Origin: Methanomicrobiales archaeon
GTDB lineage: Archaea > Halobacteriota > Methanomicrobia > Methanomicrobiales > Methanospirillaceae
Assembly (NCBI GenBank): GCA_012520015.1
Contig: JAAYPD010000427.1
Span: forward strand, 1-13,993
Direction: 5' to 3'
DNA length: 13,993 nucleotides
Positions 1 through 6,873 of this stretch are shown piece by piece. Position numbers and translations under genes: made by a program. Below the pieces are notes generated by a model. The model was not told the origin of the DNA, did no database searches, and saw only the letters and a list, made by a program, of their open reading frames with translations. Within the stretch, counting starts at the first letter, position 1, and the number at the start of each line of letters is the position of its first letter.

Positions 1-2
1 AT

Positions 3-521
3 TCTCGAAAAAAGCCTAGAATTATTGGTGATGAGACTTGGAGGTATCAACGACTTCTAAGGAAACTTGAATATTATAAGAATTGTAAAAAATCATTTAT
101 TTGGAAACCTGTATATTATTGGAACTATTTTTTATTTTATCGCCTTTCAATAAAATTGGGCTTTACAATTATGCCAAATATTTTTGGACCTGGATTAGCA
201 ATTGTCCACAGAGGCACAATTGTTGTAAGTGATGCAGCATGTATTGGTGCAAATTGTAGAATTCACACGTGTGTTAATATCGGTACTTCATCTGGTCAAA
301 TGGCAGCTCCCGTAATTGGGGATAATGTTTACATTGCCCCTGGTGTAAAAATTTTTGGAGATATTCAGATTGCTGATAATATTGCCATTGGAGCGAATGC
401 AGTCGTTAATAAATCGTTTCTTGAACCTAATATTACGATTGCGGGTATACCAGCTAAAAAAATTAGTAATAATGGATCTAAAATACATATTAAAAGAGGC
501 ACTGAAGAGGCTGTTGTATAA
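3..521 (+). CDS. Serine O-acetyltransferase-like hexapeptide acyltransferase (5' end outside window)
   Basis: The frame is open from the window edge, so the N-terminus is missing; a TTG at 156 would start too late, because conserved sequence (LRKLEYYKN, then FYRLSIKLGFTI) lies before it. About 172 codons are visible. The pattern of an aromatic/basic N-terminal part, a FGPGLAIVHRG segment and repeated hexapeptide turns (IGANCRI, IGDNVYIAPGVKIFGDI, IADNIAIGANAVV) ending in GIPAKKI is that of the left-handed beta-helix acetyltransferases related to CysE and to the acetyltransferases of polysaccharide clusters. The His in VHRG matches the catalytic His of that fold. Such enzymes transfer acetyl from acetyl-CoA to a hydroxyl or amino group. 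Beside three glycosyltransferases, sugar O-acetylation of a surface polysaccharide is more likely than cysteine synthesis, but this is inference. The gene converges with the glycosyltransferase ending at 647. Confidence 0.85.
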   Translation, partial: SRKKPRIIGDETWRYQRLLRKLEYYKNCKKSFIWKPVYYWNYFLFYRLSIKLGFTIMPNIFGPGLAIVHRGTIVVSDAACIGANCRIHTCVNIGTSSGQMAAPVIGDNVYIAPGVKIFGDIQIADNIAIGANAVVNKSFLEPNITIAGIPAKKISNNGSKIHIKRGTEEAVV

Positions 522-605
522 AAAATTCATTTCCGCAAGAGGATAATTTCCATTCGATAGGAACAAAAATTGCGATAAAATTTCTGCCGTTTACCTTATT
601 GTACT

Positions 606-632
606 AGTGGTTTAGAGTATGCAACAACCACT
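606..632. terminator. Possible stem-loop between convergent genes
   Basis: AGTGGTT at 606-612 pairs with AACCACT at 626-632 around a 13-nt loop, in the short gap between the acyltransferase and the glycosyltransferase that face each other. It lacks a strong T run, so a terminator role is only suggested by position. Confidence 0.3.
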
Positions 633-637
633 GAAAC

Positions 638-659
638 TTTTGAAAATTAATTTTCAAAA
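638..659. repeat. Perfect 22-bp A/T palindrome overlapping a stop codon
   Basis: Bases 638-659 read the same on both strands: TTTTGAAAATT followed by its exact complement. The palindrome contains the TAA stop (647-649) and last codons of the minus-strand glycosyltransferase and lies between two convergent genes. T runs at the ends on either strand make it a possible bidirectional terminator; in sequence this A/T-rich, chance is also possible. Confidence 0.45.
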
Positions 660-1810
660 TCGTCGGTTTTTTTTCTACTGTTAATTAAAGTGTGGATTAT
701 TCTGGTATAATCTAATGTTGCTATTGTTTGATTAAATTCATTTTTCACTATATTTTTCGCATTTTGAGTAATTTTATTAATTTCTTGGTGATTTAAAACT
801 CGAATTACATTATTTGCAATATTTTCTTTAGAATTGTCATCCAAGATAAAACCATTTAATCCATCCTTTACAATCTCAGGAACAGCCCCAACTGGTGTAA
901 TTAAAACTGGTGTTCCACAAGCCATTGCTTCAAGTAAAATATTTGGCAACCCCTCGGTGAACGAAGGTATTATTAAAATTTTGAGTTTGTTAAGATATTT
1001 TGGTAAATCACAATGAGGTATCCACCCCACAAACGTGACTTTTGTATTCAACCCACTTCTATTTATACTTGTAATTATTTGGTCTCTTAAAGGTCCATCT
1101 CCTCCTATAAAAAAATTTACATCTGAGTTTGCAGTATGGATCATTTCTAATGCGTCAACAAAATTTAGAATACCTTTTTCCTCACTTAAACGTCCAATGT
1201 ATCCAATGACATTTGGTCGTCTTTCGTAATTATTATGTTCGAAAAATTGATTCAGGTCAATAAAATGCCTCTGGGCTATGTATATTTTATGTTGATATTT
1301 TTCCAATTTGCATTCGGTGGCCAATCTAGACGAATATAAAATTATACCATCAACTAACCAACAGGATATTGCGTTTAAAATTTTAATCATTAAGTAAAAT
1401 GGATCCCTTGAATATTTTGCGGAATTAATAATTGATCCTGTTAATATGAGTAGTGTTGGTTTTTTTAAAATTTTTGCCGTCAAAATCGGTAATATCTCTC
1501 TCTCACCGCCCATAAAAAATAACCATATATCTATCTTATCCCGCAGGAGGAGAATGCGAATTAAACCTCTAATTTGGCTACGTAAATAATAGTAAATCTT
1601 GATGATTGTCCTATTATTGATTGGGTGACTATTATTAAAGGTTTTGATTTTATCAACTGATTTGAAGAAGTCGTATGCAGCATTACCTGTGATTAATGTG
1701 ATAAATTTCGATATAGGTTCTAAAATCTCAACGAGATTAGATATTGGAGGAATACTTGCTTTTTCTGTAATTGCTGTGTATATTCCAATTTTTACTTTTT
1801 TTCGGCTCAT
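647..1810 (-). CDS. GT4-type glycosyltransferase (surface polysaccharide)
   Basis: The protein has 387 residues, normal for a GT-B fold family-4 glycosyltransferase. The C-terminal nucleotide-sugar domain is clear: VIGYIGRLSEEKG near residue 205, FIGGDGPL near 240, VTFVGWIP, then the EX7E signature in SFTEGLPNILLEAMACG (glutamates near residues 286 and 294), followed by TPVGAVPEIVKDGLNGFIL. The N-terminal acceptor domain is less conserved. The enzyme should move a sugar from a nucleotide donor to a lipid-linked or growing glycan at the inner face of the membrane; donor and acceptor cannot be read from the sequence. The start is supported by GGAG eight bases upstream of the ATG. It is the last of three tandem minus-strand glycosyltransferases and begins 34 bp after the previous one. 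The coding sequence is strongly A/T-rich. Confidence 0.9.
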   Translation of the reverse strand: MSRKKVKIGIYTAITEKASIPPISNLVEILEPISKFITLITGNAAYDFFKSVDKIKTFNNSHPINNRTIIKIYYYLRSQIRGLIRILLLRDKIDIWLFFMGGEREILPILTAKILKKPTLLILTGSIINSAKYSRDPFYLMIKILNAISCWLVDGIILYSSRLATECKLEKYQHKIYIAQRHFIDLNQFFEHNNYERRPNVIGYIGRLSEEKGILNFVDALEMIHTANSDVNFFIGGDGPLRDQIITSINRSGLNTKVTFVGWIPHCDLPKYLNKLKILIIPSFTEGLPNILLEAMACGTPVLITPVGAVPEIVKDGLNGFILDDNSKENIANNVIRVLNHQEINKITQNAKNIVKNEFNQTIATLDYTRIIHTLINSRKKTDDFEN

Positions 1811-1844
1811 TTATTTTCTCCGAATCTTTTGTTGAAAAGGATAA

Positions 1845-2972
1845 TTACTCATCAAAATGATTTTTTGAAATTGTTGTAAAGAGCGATAAATATTTATTAG
1901 ATATTATCGACCAATCTAAATTATTCTGTGTATATTCTCGTGCTCTTTTTCCAATAACATTGCAAAGTTCTGGATTATCTAATAGAAATACTACAGCGTT
2001 GGCAAGTTCACGATGATTTAAATTTTCAACAAGAATTCCATTATTCAAATGAGTAATCACTTCAGAGTGCCATTCAACATCATATGCGACAATTGGTTTA
2101 CTTGAGGCCATTGCTTCAAAAAGGACTAAGCCTGAATAGGGACAAACCACAACATCAGCAATATTGAAATATTGTGGCAAATTTTCATTTGGCTGATATC
2201 CTAAAAAAATAATCGAATCTGAAATGCATAATTCTTGTGCTAATTTTATTAAGTATTCTTTTTGAGGCCCATCTCCAATGATAATTAATTTAGTCAAAGG
2301 TTTCATGTTTTTTATTGCTTGATAGGCAATAATTATTGAATCAACAAATTTTGTAGGATCTAATCTTCCAACAAATAGAATCACTTGATTATTATTGAAC
2401 ACGCCATCCTTAATTGTATTAATTCCTGATTTAGATGGGGAAAATCTGTTTGTATCAACACCATTTAATATTAGGAGTGGTTTGATATTTTTTTGAATTT
2501 TCTTTAGTTCATTGCATACTTGACTACTAACCCCTACAAATATTCCATTTGGTATATTTTTTATACATATTTTTTCAATAATGGCACAGATCTGATAATA
2601 ATGTCGGAGAATATTTTTTGTAAGTTGCATTTTTTCTCTGATGCCGAAATAGGTTGAATGGTAAGTGCAAATTATGGATTTTAATGGGATTTTTACTGCA
2701 GGTATTGGGTTATGCAACCAAACAACATCCCAATTGGTTCTTTTTATAAAAAAGGCTACTCTAATCCAAAAATATAAAAGACCCAGTATCCCAGTTTTCT
2801 CAATCAATTTAGAATTTCCTAAAAAAATATCTGGACCAGATGGAGAACAGGCAACAATCTCTATATTTGTTTTGTTGATGGCTTCAATAATGCCTAAAAT
2901 TACTTTAGCTATTCCAGAACCTTCTGGAGGATATTCTGAAGAGCAGATAAGAATTCTCATTTTTAATCTCAT
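1845..2972 (-). CDS. GT4-type glycosyltransferase with altered EX7E motif
   Basis: The protein has 375 residues. The N-terminus MRILICSSEYPPEGSGIAKV is the usual GT4 opening; the C-terminal half has VILFVGRLDPTKFV, LIIIGDGPQKEYL, IIFLGYQPNENLPQYF and CPYSGLVLFEAMASSKPIVAYD. In that last motif the second glutamate of EX7E is present (FEAM), but the position eight residues before it is a proline, and the loop is shorter than in the two sister genes. It probably still binds a nucleotide sugar, but its donor site differs. The ATG at 2972 is followed by a second ATG four codons on (MRLKMRIL); neither has a clear ribosome binding site, so the start is uncertain by four residues. It is the middle gene of the minus-strand cluster, with 122 bp of A/T-rich spacer before it and no detectable small gene in that gap. 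Confidence 0.87.
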   Translation of the reverse strand: MRLKMRILICSSEYPPEGSGIAKVILGIIEAINKTNIEIVACSPSGPDIFLGNSKLIEKTGILGLLYFWIRVAFFIKRTNWDVVWLHNPIPAVKIPLKSIICTYHSTYFGIREKMQLTKNILRHYYQICAIIEKICIKNIPNGIFVGVSSQVCNELKKIQKNIKPLLILNGVDTNRFSPSKSGINTIKDGVFNNNQVILFVGRLDPTKFVDSIIIAYQAIKNMKPLTKLIIIGDGPQKEYLIKLAQELCISDSIIFLGYQPNENLPQYFNIADVVVCPYSGLVLFEAMASSKPIVAYDVEWHSEVITHLNNGILVENLNHRELANAVVFLLDNPELCNVIGKRAREYTQNNLDWSIISNKYLSLFTTISKNHFDE

Positions 2973-3094
2973 TAAATTAATAAAAGATTTTCATTTTTAT
3001 TCATTATGGATTGAATTCAATTTTTAAGGATATTGAGAGTATTAATATTTTTCAGTGCATCTATGAACCATTTTTCTAAATTAATCTAATGAAA

Positions 3095-4249
3095 TCAGAA
3101 TTTTCTGATATTCTCAATTAAGGAAATCCACTTATTTATTGCAGTATCCCATGAAAAATTATTAATGACATAATTTTTTGCATTGTTTCCAATTCTTTTT
3201 CGTAATTCTACATCAAGAATCAATACATTTAATATTTCTATTAATTTTTCATGATCCTTAGGTAGATAAAGAAATCCATTAATCTCATTTTGTATAATTT
3301 CATTTGTCCCCCCAACATTAGTGGCAACAACAGCACATCCAGCAGCACAGGCTTCTATGACTGAAGTAGGTAAACCTTCTGAATATGATGGATTGACTAT
3401 AATATCAGATATACTAAAAATATTTGGAATTTCTTCAGGTATTATTTCTCCTAAAAAATTAATATTCATAATTTCAACATTTTTAGCTAGTTCTTCTAGA
3501 TTTTTTTTATACGGCCCATCTCCTACGATTAACATTTTCACGTTCCCATTTAATTGAGGAAAAATTTTTATTAAATCTTGTACCCCTTTTCCATAAATTA
3601 ACCTTCCAACATAGGAGATTATCAATTTATTATCTGCAAAATTTCTATTGTCATGTTCAATGTTCTTGAATATTGTGAAATCAAGGCTATTATGTATTAC
3701 AATTGGATTTTTTGAACCCAAATGAGATAAAAAATTTGCTGCAGAGTATGATACTCCTATATTTTTTTTTGCACATTGAATGAGAATTGAGCCTAGTGTA
3801 TGATCAAAAATTCTTCCAATAATTGATACTAACCAATTATCTGATATAGGATGGCAAGAACCATGTTCTATATGGATAAATGGGATCCCTGATAGAAAAG
3901 TAAAGAATAAACCATAAAAGCAAATTGGAACAAATCTAGTATTTGTAATTACACAATGATATCTTGATTTAATTAGTTTTATTATAAAAAAACAGTTTTT
4001 AAAGCCAATTTTAGGTATTGGGTAATTATTATTTATTATTCTCCAAGATGGTATCCTATATATGGTAATGTTGTTGATTTTTTCAGTTTCTATTTTATTA
4101 GAGTAATTAGATGTTAAAATATCTATACGATATCCAAATTCAGATAATTTTATCGCTAATTCATGGACAATTTTAACATATCCTCCAATTTCAGGTGTAT
4201 ACCAACCTGATATCAACAAAATTTTTTTATCTTTATTTAAATGAAACAT
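3095..4249 (-). CDS. GT4-type glycosyltransferase, first gene of the island
   Basis: The protein has 384 residues, full length for a GT-B glycosyltransferase. The N-terminal domain carries WYTPEIGGYVKIVHELA, the glycine-rich loop typical of GT4 enzymes. The donor domain shows LIISYVGRLIYGKGV, MLIVGDGPYKKNL, INFLGEIIPEEI and an intact EX7E in NPSYSEGLPTSVIEACAAG, then ATNVGGTNEII. An AGGTAA sequence about 9 nt before the ATG at 4249 supports the start. The stop of the truncated wecB frame is only 7 nt upstream, so the two are probably cotranscribed and possibly translationally coupled. Composition is A/T-rich, like the two genes that follow it. The sugar transferred is unknown; a role in exopolysaccharide or S-layer glycan assembly is inferred from the neighbours. 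Confidence 0.9.
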   Translation of the reverse strand: MFHLNKDKKILLISGWYTPEIGGYVKIVHELAIKLSEFGYRIDILTSNYSNKIETEKINNITIYRIPSWRIINNNYPIPKIGFKNCFFIIKLIKSRYHCVITNTRFVPICFYGLFFTFLSGIPFIHIEHGSCHPISDNWLVSIIGRIFDHTLGSILIQCAKKNIGVSYSAANFLSHLGSKNPIVIHNSLDFTIFKNIEHDNRNFADNKLIISYVGRLIYGKGVQDLIKIFPQLNGNVKMLIVGDGPYKKNLEELAKNVEIMNINFLGEIIPEEIPNIFSISDIIVNPSYSEGLPTSVIEACAAGCAVVATNVGGTNEIIQNEINGFLYLPKDHEKLIEILNVLILDVELRKRIGNNAKNYVINNFSWDTAINKWISLIENIRKF

Positions 4250-4256
4250 TAAATAA

Positions 4257-4553
4257 TTACCTAAAAAGATTCATAAAAATCGACTTGAAATTTTTTGGTC
4301 GCTCCTCTTCATACACCCGTCCAATCCCGCTCATAATAGCCCCGGTCTGGTCGGCATGAGACCCTGACCCGACATCCAGATGATGATCCGGCACCGGGAG
4401 GTTCAGTTCCTCAAAAAAAATCCGGTCCATCTCATATGAGTAATGCTGGCCGGTGTGGAGAAGAGAAAAATCGATATCTCGCCTCTGGCACTCCCGAATG
4501 ATCGGGGACATCTTGATGATCTCCGGCCTTGTGCCAACAATAATACTGATCAT
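4257..4553 (-). pseudogene. wecB: Truncated UDP-N-acetylglucosamine 2-epimerase (wecB-type), copy 1
   Basis: The first about 86 codons are an unmistakable WecB N-terminus: MISIIVGTRPEIIKMSPIIR (the UDP-GlcNAc 2-epimerase opening), then LLHTGQHYSYEMD and DHHLDVGSGSHADQTG. The full enzyme has about 360 residues and makes UDP-ManNAc for surface glycans. Here conserved sequence stops after VYEEERP near 4302 and the frame ends in an A/T-rich tail (KNFKSIFMNLFR), so the active site and UDP-binding C-domain are lost. I chose the ATG at 4553 rather than the TTG-type start at 4592 because similarity to copy 2 (6874-7107) begins 4 nt before that ATG. The glycosyltransferase island starts 7 nt downstream. 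The fragment cannot be an active epimerase; a leader-peptide role is conceivable but unsupported. Confidence 0.88.
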
Positions 4554-4557
4554 ATGA
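4327..4557 (-). repeat. Direct repeat A: 5' end of wecB, copy 1
   Basis: This 231-bp segment aligns without gaps to 6881-7111 in the same orientation, with 26 mismatches counted by eye (about 89% identity). Similarity begins 4 nt upstream of the start codon and runs to codon 76, where copy 2 breaks off. Confidence 0.9.
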
Positions 4558-4736
4558 TTGTGAGGATATCTTTTCAATGGATCCTGGTTCACGGAGCGAT
4601 GGTCGGTTTTGTCAGAAATGACTGCCCGAAAGCCTGGATTTAGTACTGATGTAAAATAGGATCTTTATTTTAATAAATATATCGCAATAATACATGATTC
4701 AGGGGTATCTTTCAATATACTCTACGACAGGTGAAG
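4558..4736. other. Spacer with no recognised gene; possible minus-strand promoter
   Basis: This is upstream of wecB copy 1 and downstream of the toxin remnant. An A/T block around 4660-4685 (TATATTTATTAAAATA on the minus strand) is a plausible TATA region for the wecB fragment and the glycosyltransferases, though it sits over 100 bp from the start codon. A short plus-strand frame near 4443-4643 is antisense to wecB and not a gene. Confidence 0.3.
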
Positions 4737-4865
4737 TCATCCTCCTATCAGCACCATGGGATTTGGTGAATGAGGCGATTCATGTTCATTGGCATAATCC
4801 CAGATAAAATGAAGGATATCTAAAGATTCTGAGATTATTGCCGGGGTAGGGTTATAACTTGTCAA
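4737..4865 (-). pseudogene. N-terminal remnant of a nucleotidyltransferase-type toxin (AbiEii-like), 42 codons
   Basis: A frame beginning at a TTG that overlaps the last codons of the AbiEi-like gene reads SESLDILHFIWDYANEHE, then NPMVLIGG, and stops at TGA. In nucleotidyltransferase (Pol-beta superfamily) proteins encoded after AbiEi-type regulators, an N-terminal helix is followed by a hydrophobic strand and GGWAV or similar, then the catalytic S-x-D-x-D. Here the frame dies exactly at the GG(W) position (GGA GGA TGA), and no DxD or later motif follows, so only the first 40 or so residues remain. The overlap with the upstream gene is typical of a two-gene toxin-antitoxin operon. Family assignment rests on a short motif and on context, so it is tentative. 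Confidence 0.5.
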
Positions 4866-5840
4866 ATATTTCCACCATATTCTTCGCTAATGTTATCCCG
4901 GAATACCCCATTCCCGCGATATCAAGGAGTGTTTGACCTGGAGAGGTAACCTTCACGCCTTCAATAGTATTTGAATTTCGCATCACATCTCTGTCCGGGC
5001 GATATACAACCGCTCGGATAGAGCCTGATGTCTCTTCATATTGATTTTTAAAGGAGGTCAATTGTTCTTTTTCAAGGTAAAAATGTAGTTCGTCATGCTT
5101 TACTGCATATCCTGTATAAAGGCCAGCTGCCGTAAAGGAATTAAATACAAGATTAATTCCCTGTTCTTCGCTAACATAACTGAGCTCCTGTGCTGCAGGA
5201 TGGATATTTTCATGGGGGAGCCAAAACTCATCAATTTTAAGTTTTTTCAGATTTCTCTCCCATGCAATAATATTGAGTAATGGAGAGATGTCCGATATTC
5301 TGATTAAATAATCGTCTTTACTGGCTATATGTGAATCCAGTAACTCCTGTATTACTTTATGAGAAAGGCCATAAGAAATTCCTTCTTTGACTGATATTTG
5401 TCTTATTGATGTAGCTTTTTCTTTTAGAAGTCTGGTCACAACTCTCCAGGATTTATCTGCTGTTATTTTTCCTTTCGATGATGGAGTGAAATTTTTTTGA
5501 TGAACGAGGAGATTATATGGAAGTTGAATGAGTTGAATCCCCATTTTTTCTGCCAATGATTGATACTCTGAAGTGATTACATTGGCAGCAATTACAAATA
5601 TATTCCGATAATTAGAGAGTTCGTTTTTAAGAAGGGCCTGTTGAAGTGCTACCTGGCTAAAAGTTTGCAGAGATAATCGTTTTTTTAACTCTATTATATA
5701 ATTGATTGAATTATCTTTGATTACAATATCAGCATGAACTGGATATTCATCAGAAATACGTTCTTCTAATGTTACAATGGATGAGTCGCGTGAAATGCCG
5801 AGAGAAGATGTATGAAATCAATAATTTTTTCTGATTCCAT
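4852..5840 (-). pseudogene. AbiEi-like antitoxin/transcriptional regulator, probably frameshifted near the start
   Basis: The main frame is open from 5817 to 4852 but contains no ATG or GTG before its first TTG at 5556, although the sequence before that TTG is protein-like. An ATG at 5840 opens MESEKIIDF in another frame. One extra T in the TTT at about 5815-5820 would join the two into a protein of about 329 residues. In that joined protein, residues about 35-60 hold HADIV and YIIELKK, a D...ExK arrangement like PD-(D/E)XK folds; residues about 128-170 look like a winged helix (TRLLKEKATSIRQISVKEG); and the end, KVTSPGQTLLDIAGMGYSG, resembles the C-terminus of AbiEi-family type IV antitoxins. 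Such proteins repress their own operon and neutralise a nucleotidyltransferase toxin, whose remnant follows directly. If the frameshift is a sequencing error, this gene is intact. Confidence 0.6.
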
Positions 5841-5864
5841 ATTATCATCAGGATTTGTCACACG

Positions 5865-5875
5865 TATTTAATAAG
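5865..5875 (-). promoter_or_regulatory. TATA-like box upstream of the AbiEi-like gene
   Basis: The minus strand reads CTTATTAAATA here, centred about 30 nt before the ATG at 5840. An archaeal TATA box at that distance would place the transcript start at or next to the ATG, giving a leaderless or nearly leaderless mRNA. Confidence 0.4.
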
Positions 5876-5904
5876 TGTTGATATGTATATTAACCTGTCA
5901 TTGA

Positions 5905-5952
5905 TATATATCATTAAATGATGATAGGTATTTAAAGGTATCAATGATATAT
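5905..5952. repeat. Inverted repeat upstream of the AbiEi-like gene
   Basis: ATATATCATT at 5905-5914 is the reverse complement of AATGATATAT at 5943-5952, with 28 nt between; the left part lies within a larger near-palindrome (ATTGATATATATCAT). It lies just upstream of the putative TATA box, where an AbiEi-type autoregulator would be expected to bind. The sequence is A/T-rich, so chance is not excluded. Confidence 0.35.
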
Positions 5953-6567
5953 TCGCAATTTTATTCCATCTCTTGTGATCATCCTGATGAGCGACAAAAT
6001 CCTCTGAACAAGGGTTCATCCACTCATCCAGAAAAAGTTTTGTTCTCAACCATCAATCCGAATGAGTTTAGACTGGTGGATGGCTGACCTGACAAGAAAC
6101 CGTGTATTGTCTGAGGGAGAAAACCGATCCATTACCTGGAACGAACAAAGAGGAATGAAAAACCGGGAACGCTCTGCAAGGCCTGTTACCACCGGGCATT
6201 TACAGTCCTCACCTGAAGTTCGTGCAGTGTTTGGTCTGGAAGAAGTGTATCTGTGATTTGACCTGGAGAGTTTCACCCCTTCCGGAGTTATGTCGTTGGA
6301 GAAGGTTGGTCAGTTCCGGGTGGAAGGCGAGATCGTTGTGATATACCTGGACGGGATCGAGTCGTTTAGGCCAGGAAAGCTCAGGTGATTCCGATTCTTC
6401 TTTGTTTAGGGGATGAGGTGATCCGGGATACGAATGGGGAGTAGTAGTCGGGATGATGAGTCTTTCCGGGAGTAGGAGAGGGGAGAAGATGGTTATCACT
6501 GTGAGGTTCTACGTGGCTCCTGTCCGGAGGGTGAAGCGGGTGCTGGAGGGGAAGGAGAAGAAAAGAT
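5953..6567. other. Unassigned mosaic stretch without a recognised gene
   Basis: Several short overlapping frames lie on both strands and none matches a family I know. The best coding candidate is the plus-strand frame 6062-6388, interrupted by one TGA (listed separately). The minus frame 6209-6499 is rich in Pro/His/Ser without domain character and looks like its antisense shadow. From about 6405 to 6567 the plus strand is strikingly G/A-rich. The composition differs from both flanks, which fits joined remnants. Confidence 0.4.
6062..6388 (+). pseudogene. Possible degraded gene with one internal TGA
   Basis: From the ATG at 6062 (MSLDWWMADLTRNRV) the frame runs to TGA at 6254-6256 and then continues open to TGA at 6386-6388. 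The second part (VMSLEKVGQFRVEGEIVVI and onward, ending in SFRPGKLR) has protein-like alternation and mostly G/C third positions. A single CGA-to-TGA change would explain the internal stop. I do not recognise the product. The frame is open upstream to 6008 as well, without a better start. It may be a coincidence of composition. Confidence 0.25.
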
Positions 6568-6602
6568 TTTTTGAAGACCCATTGATGTATATTCTGATTT
6601 GA
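6489..6602 (+). other. Short frame cut by the antitoxin junction
   Basis: An ATG at 6489 follows a purine-rich GGAGAGGGGAGAAG and encodes MVITVRFYVAPVRRVKRVLE, then KEKK, before running into the antisense of the DUF2281-like gene at about 6568 and stopping at 6602. It could be the start of a gene truncated at that junction; the family is not recognised and it may not be expressed. Confidence 0.2.
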
Positions 6603-6747
6603 ACTCGGAAAATCCACCGGCCCAATCCTGACTAAGTGGTTTGACAGGATGCAACCTCTGTTTTTCTATGAGAGAATCGATGTAAACCCGAACATTTACC
6701 CGTATATTTGGGGGCAATAGTTTTACTGCTTCTTCAATGGTACTCAT
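6496..6747 (-). pseudogene. DUF2281/VapB-type antitoxin, C-terminus replaced, toxin missing
   Basis: The start at 6747 is supported by GTGAGGG 5-12 nt upstream. The first 60 residues look like a DUF2281-family antitoxin: MSTIEEAVKLLPPNIRVNVR, a helical DNA-binding/dimer part, then DWAGGFSEFKSEYTSMGLQK, the toxin-binding tail characteristic of this family (DWAG...YTS.ELQ). After residue 60 (near 6568) the expected ending (K-x-x-x-W-R or similar) is replaced by a Pro/Ser-rich stretch translated from the G-rich unassigned segment, and no PIN-domain or other toxin gene follows. In intact loci the antitoxin gene sits directly before a ribonuclease toxin. This is an orphan, probably non-functional fragment left by a deletion. 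Confidence 0.65.
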
Positions 6748-6873
6748 AAAAACCCTCACAATTTATTTTTTTCTCCGTTCAAAATTGTTCTTGCTTCTAT
6801 AGGATTAATAAGTTATTTGAGTTACTTTTCTTCATGAAACCAAAAATTAATTTTAGAACTCAAATCCTTTCAT

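Noticed and set aside
5858..6049. Minus-strand frame MRTKLFLDEWMNPCSEDF... as a gene
   Set aside because: It has no ribosome binding site and no recognised family, and its second half runs through the A/T-rich promoter region of the AbiEi-like gene.
6254..6256. In-frame TGA at 6254 as a selenocysteine codon
   Set aside because: No SECIS-like hairpin is evident, no selenoprotein family is recognised, and the frame itself is doubtful; a simple nonsense mutation is the cheaper reading.
6209..6499. Minus-strand 96-codon frame as a gene
   Set aside because: Its translation is Pro/His/Ser-rich with no domain-like pattern and lies opposite a more protein-like plus-strand frame.
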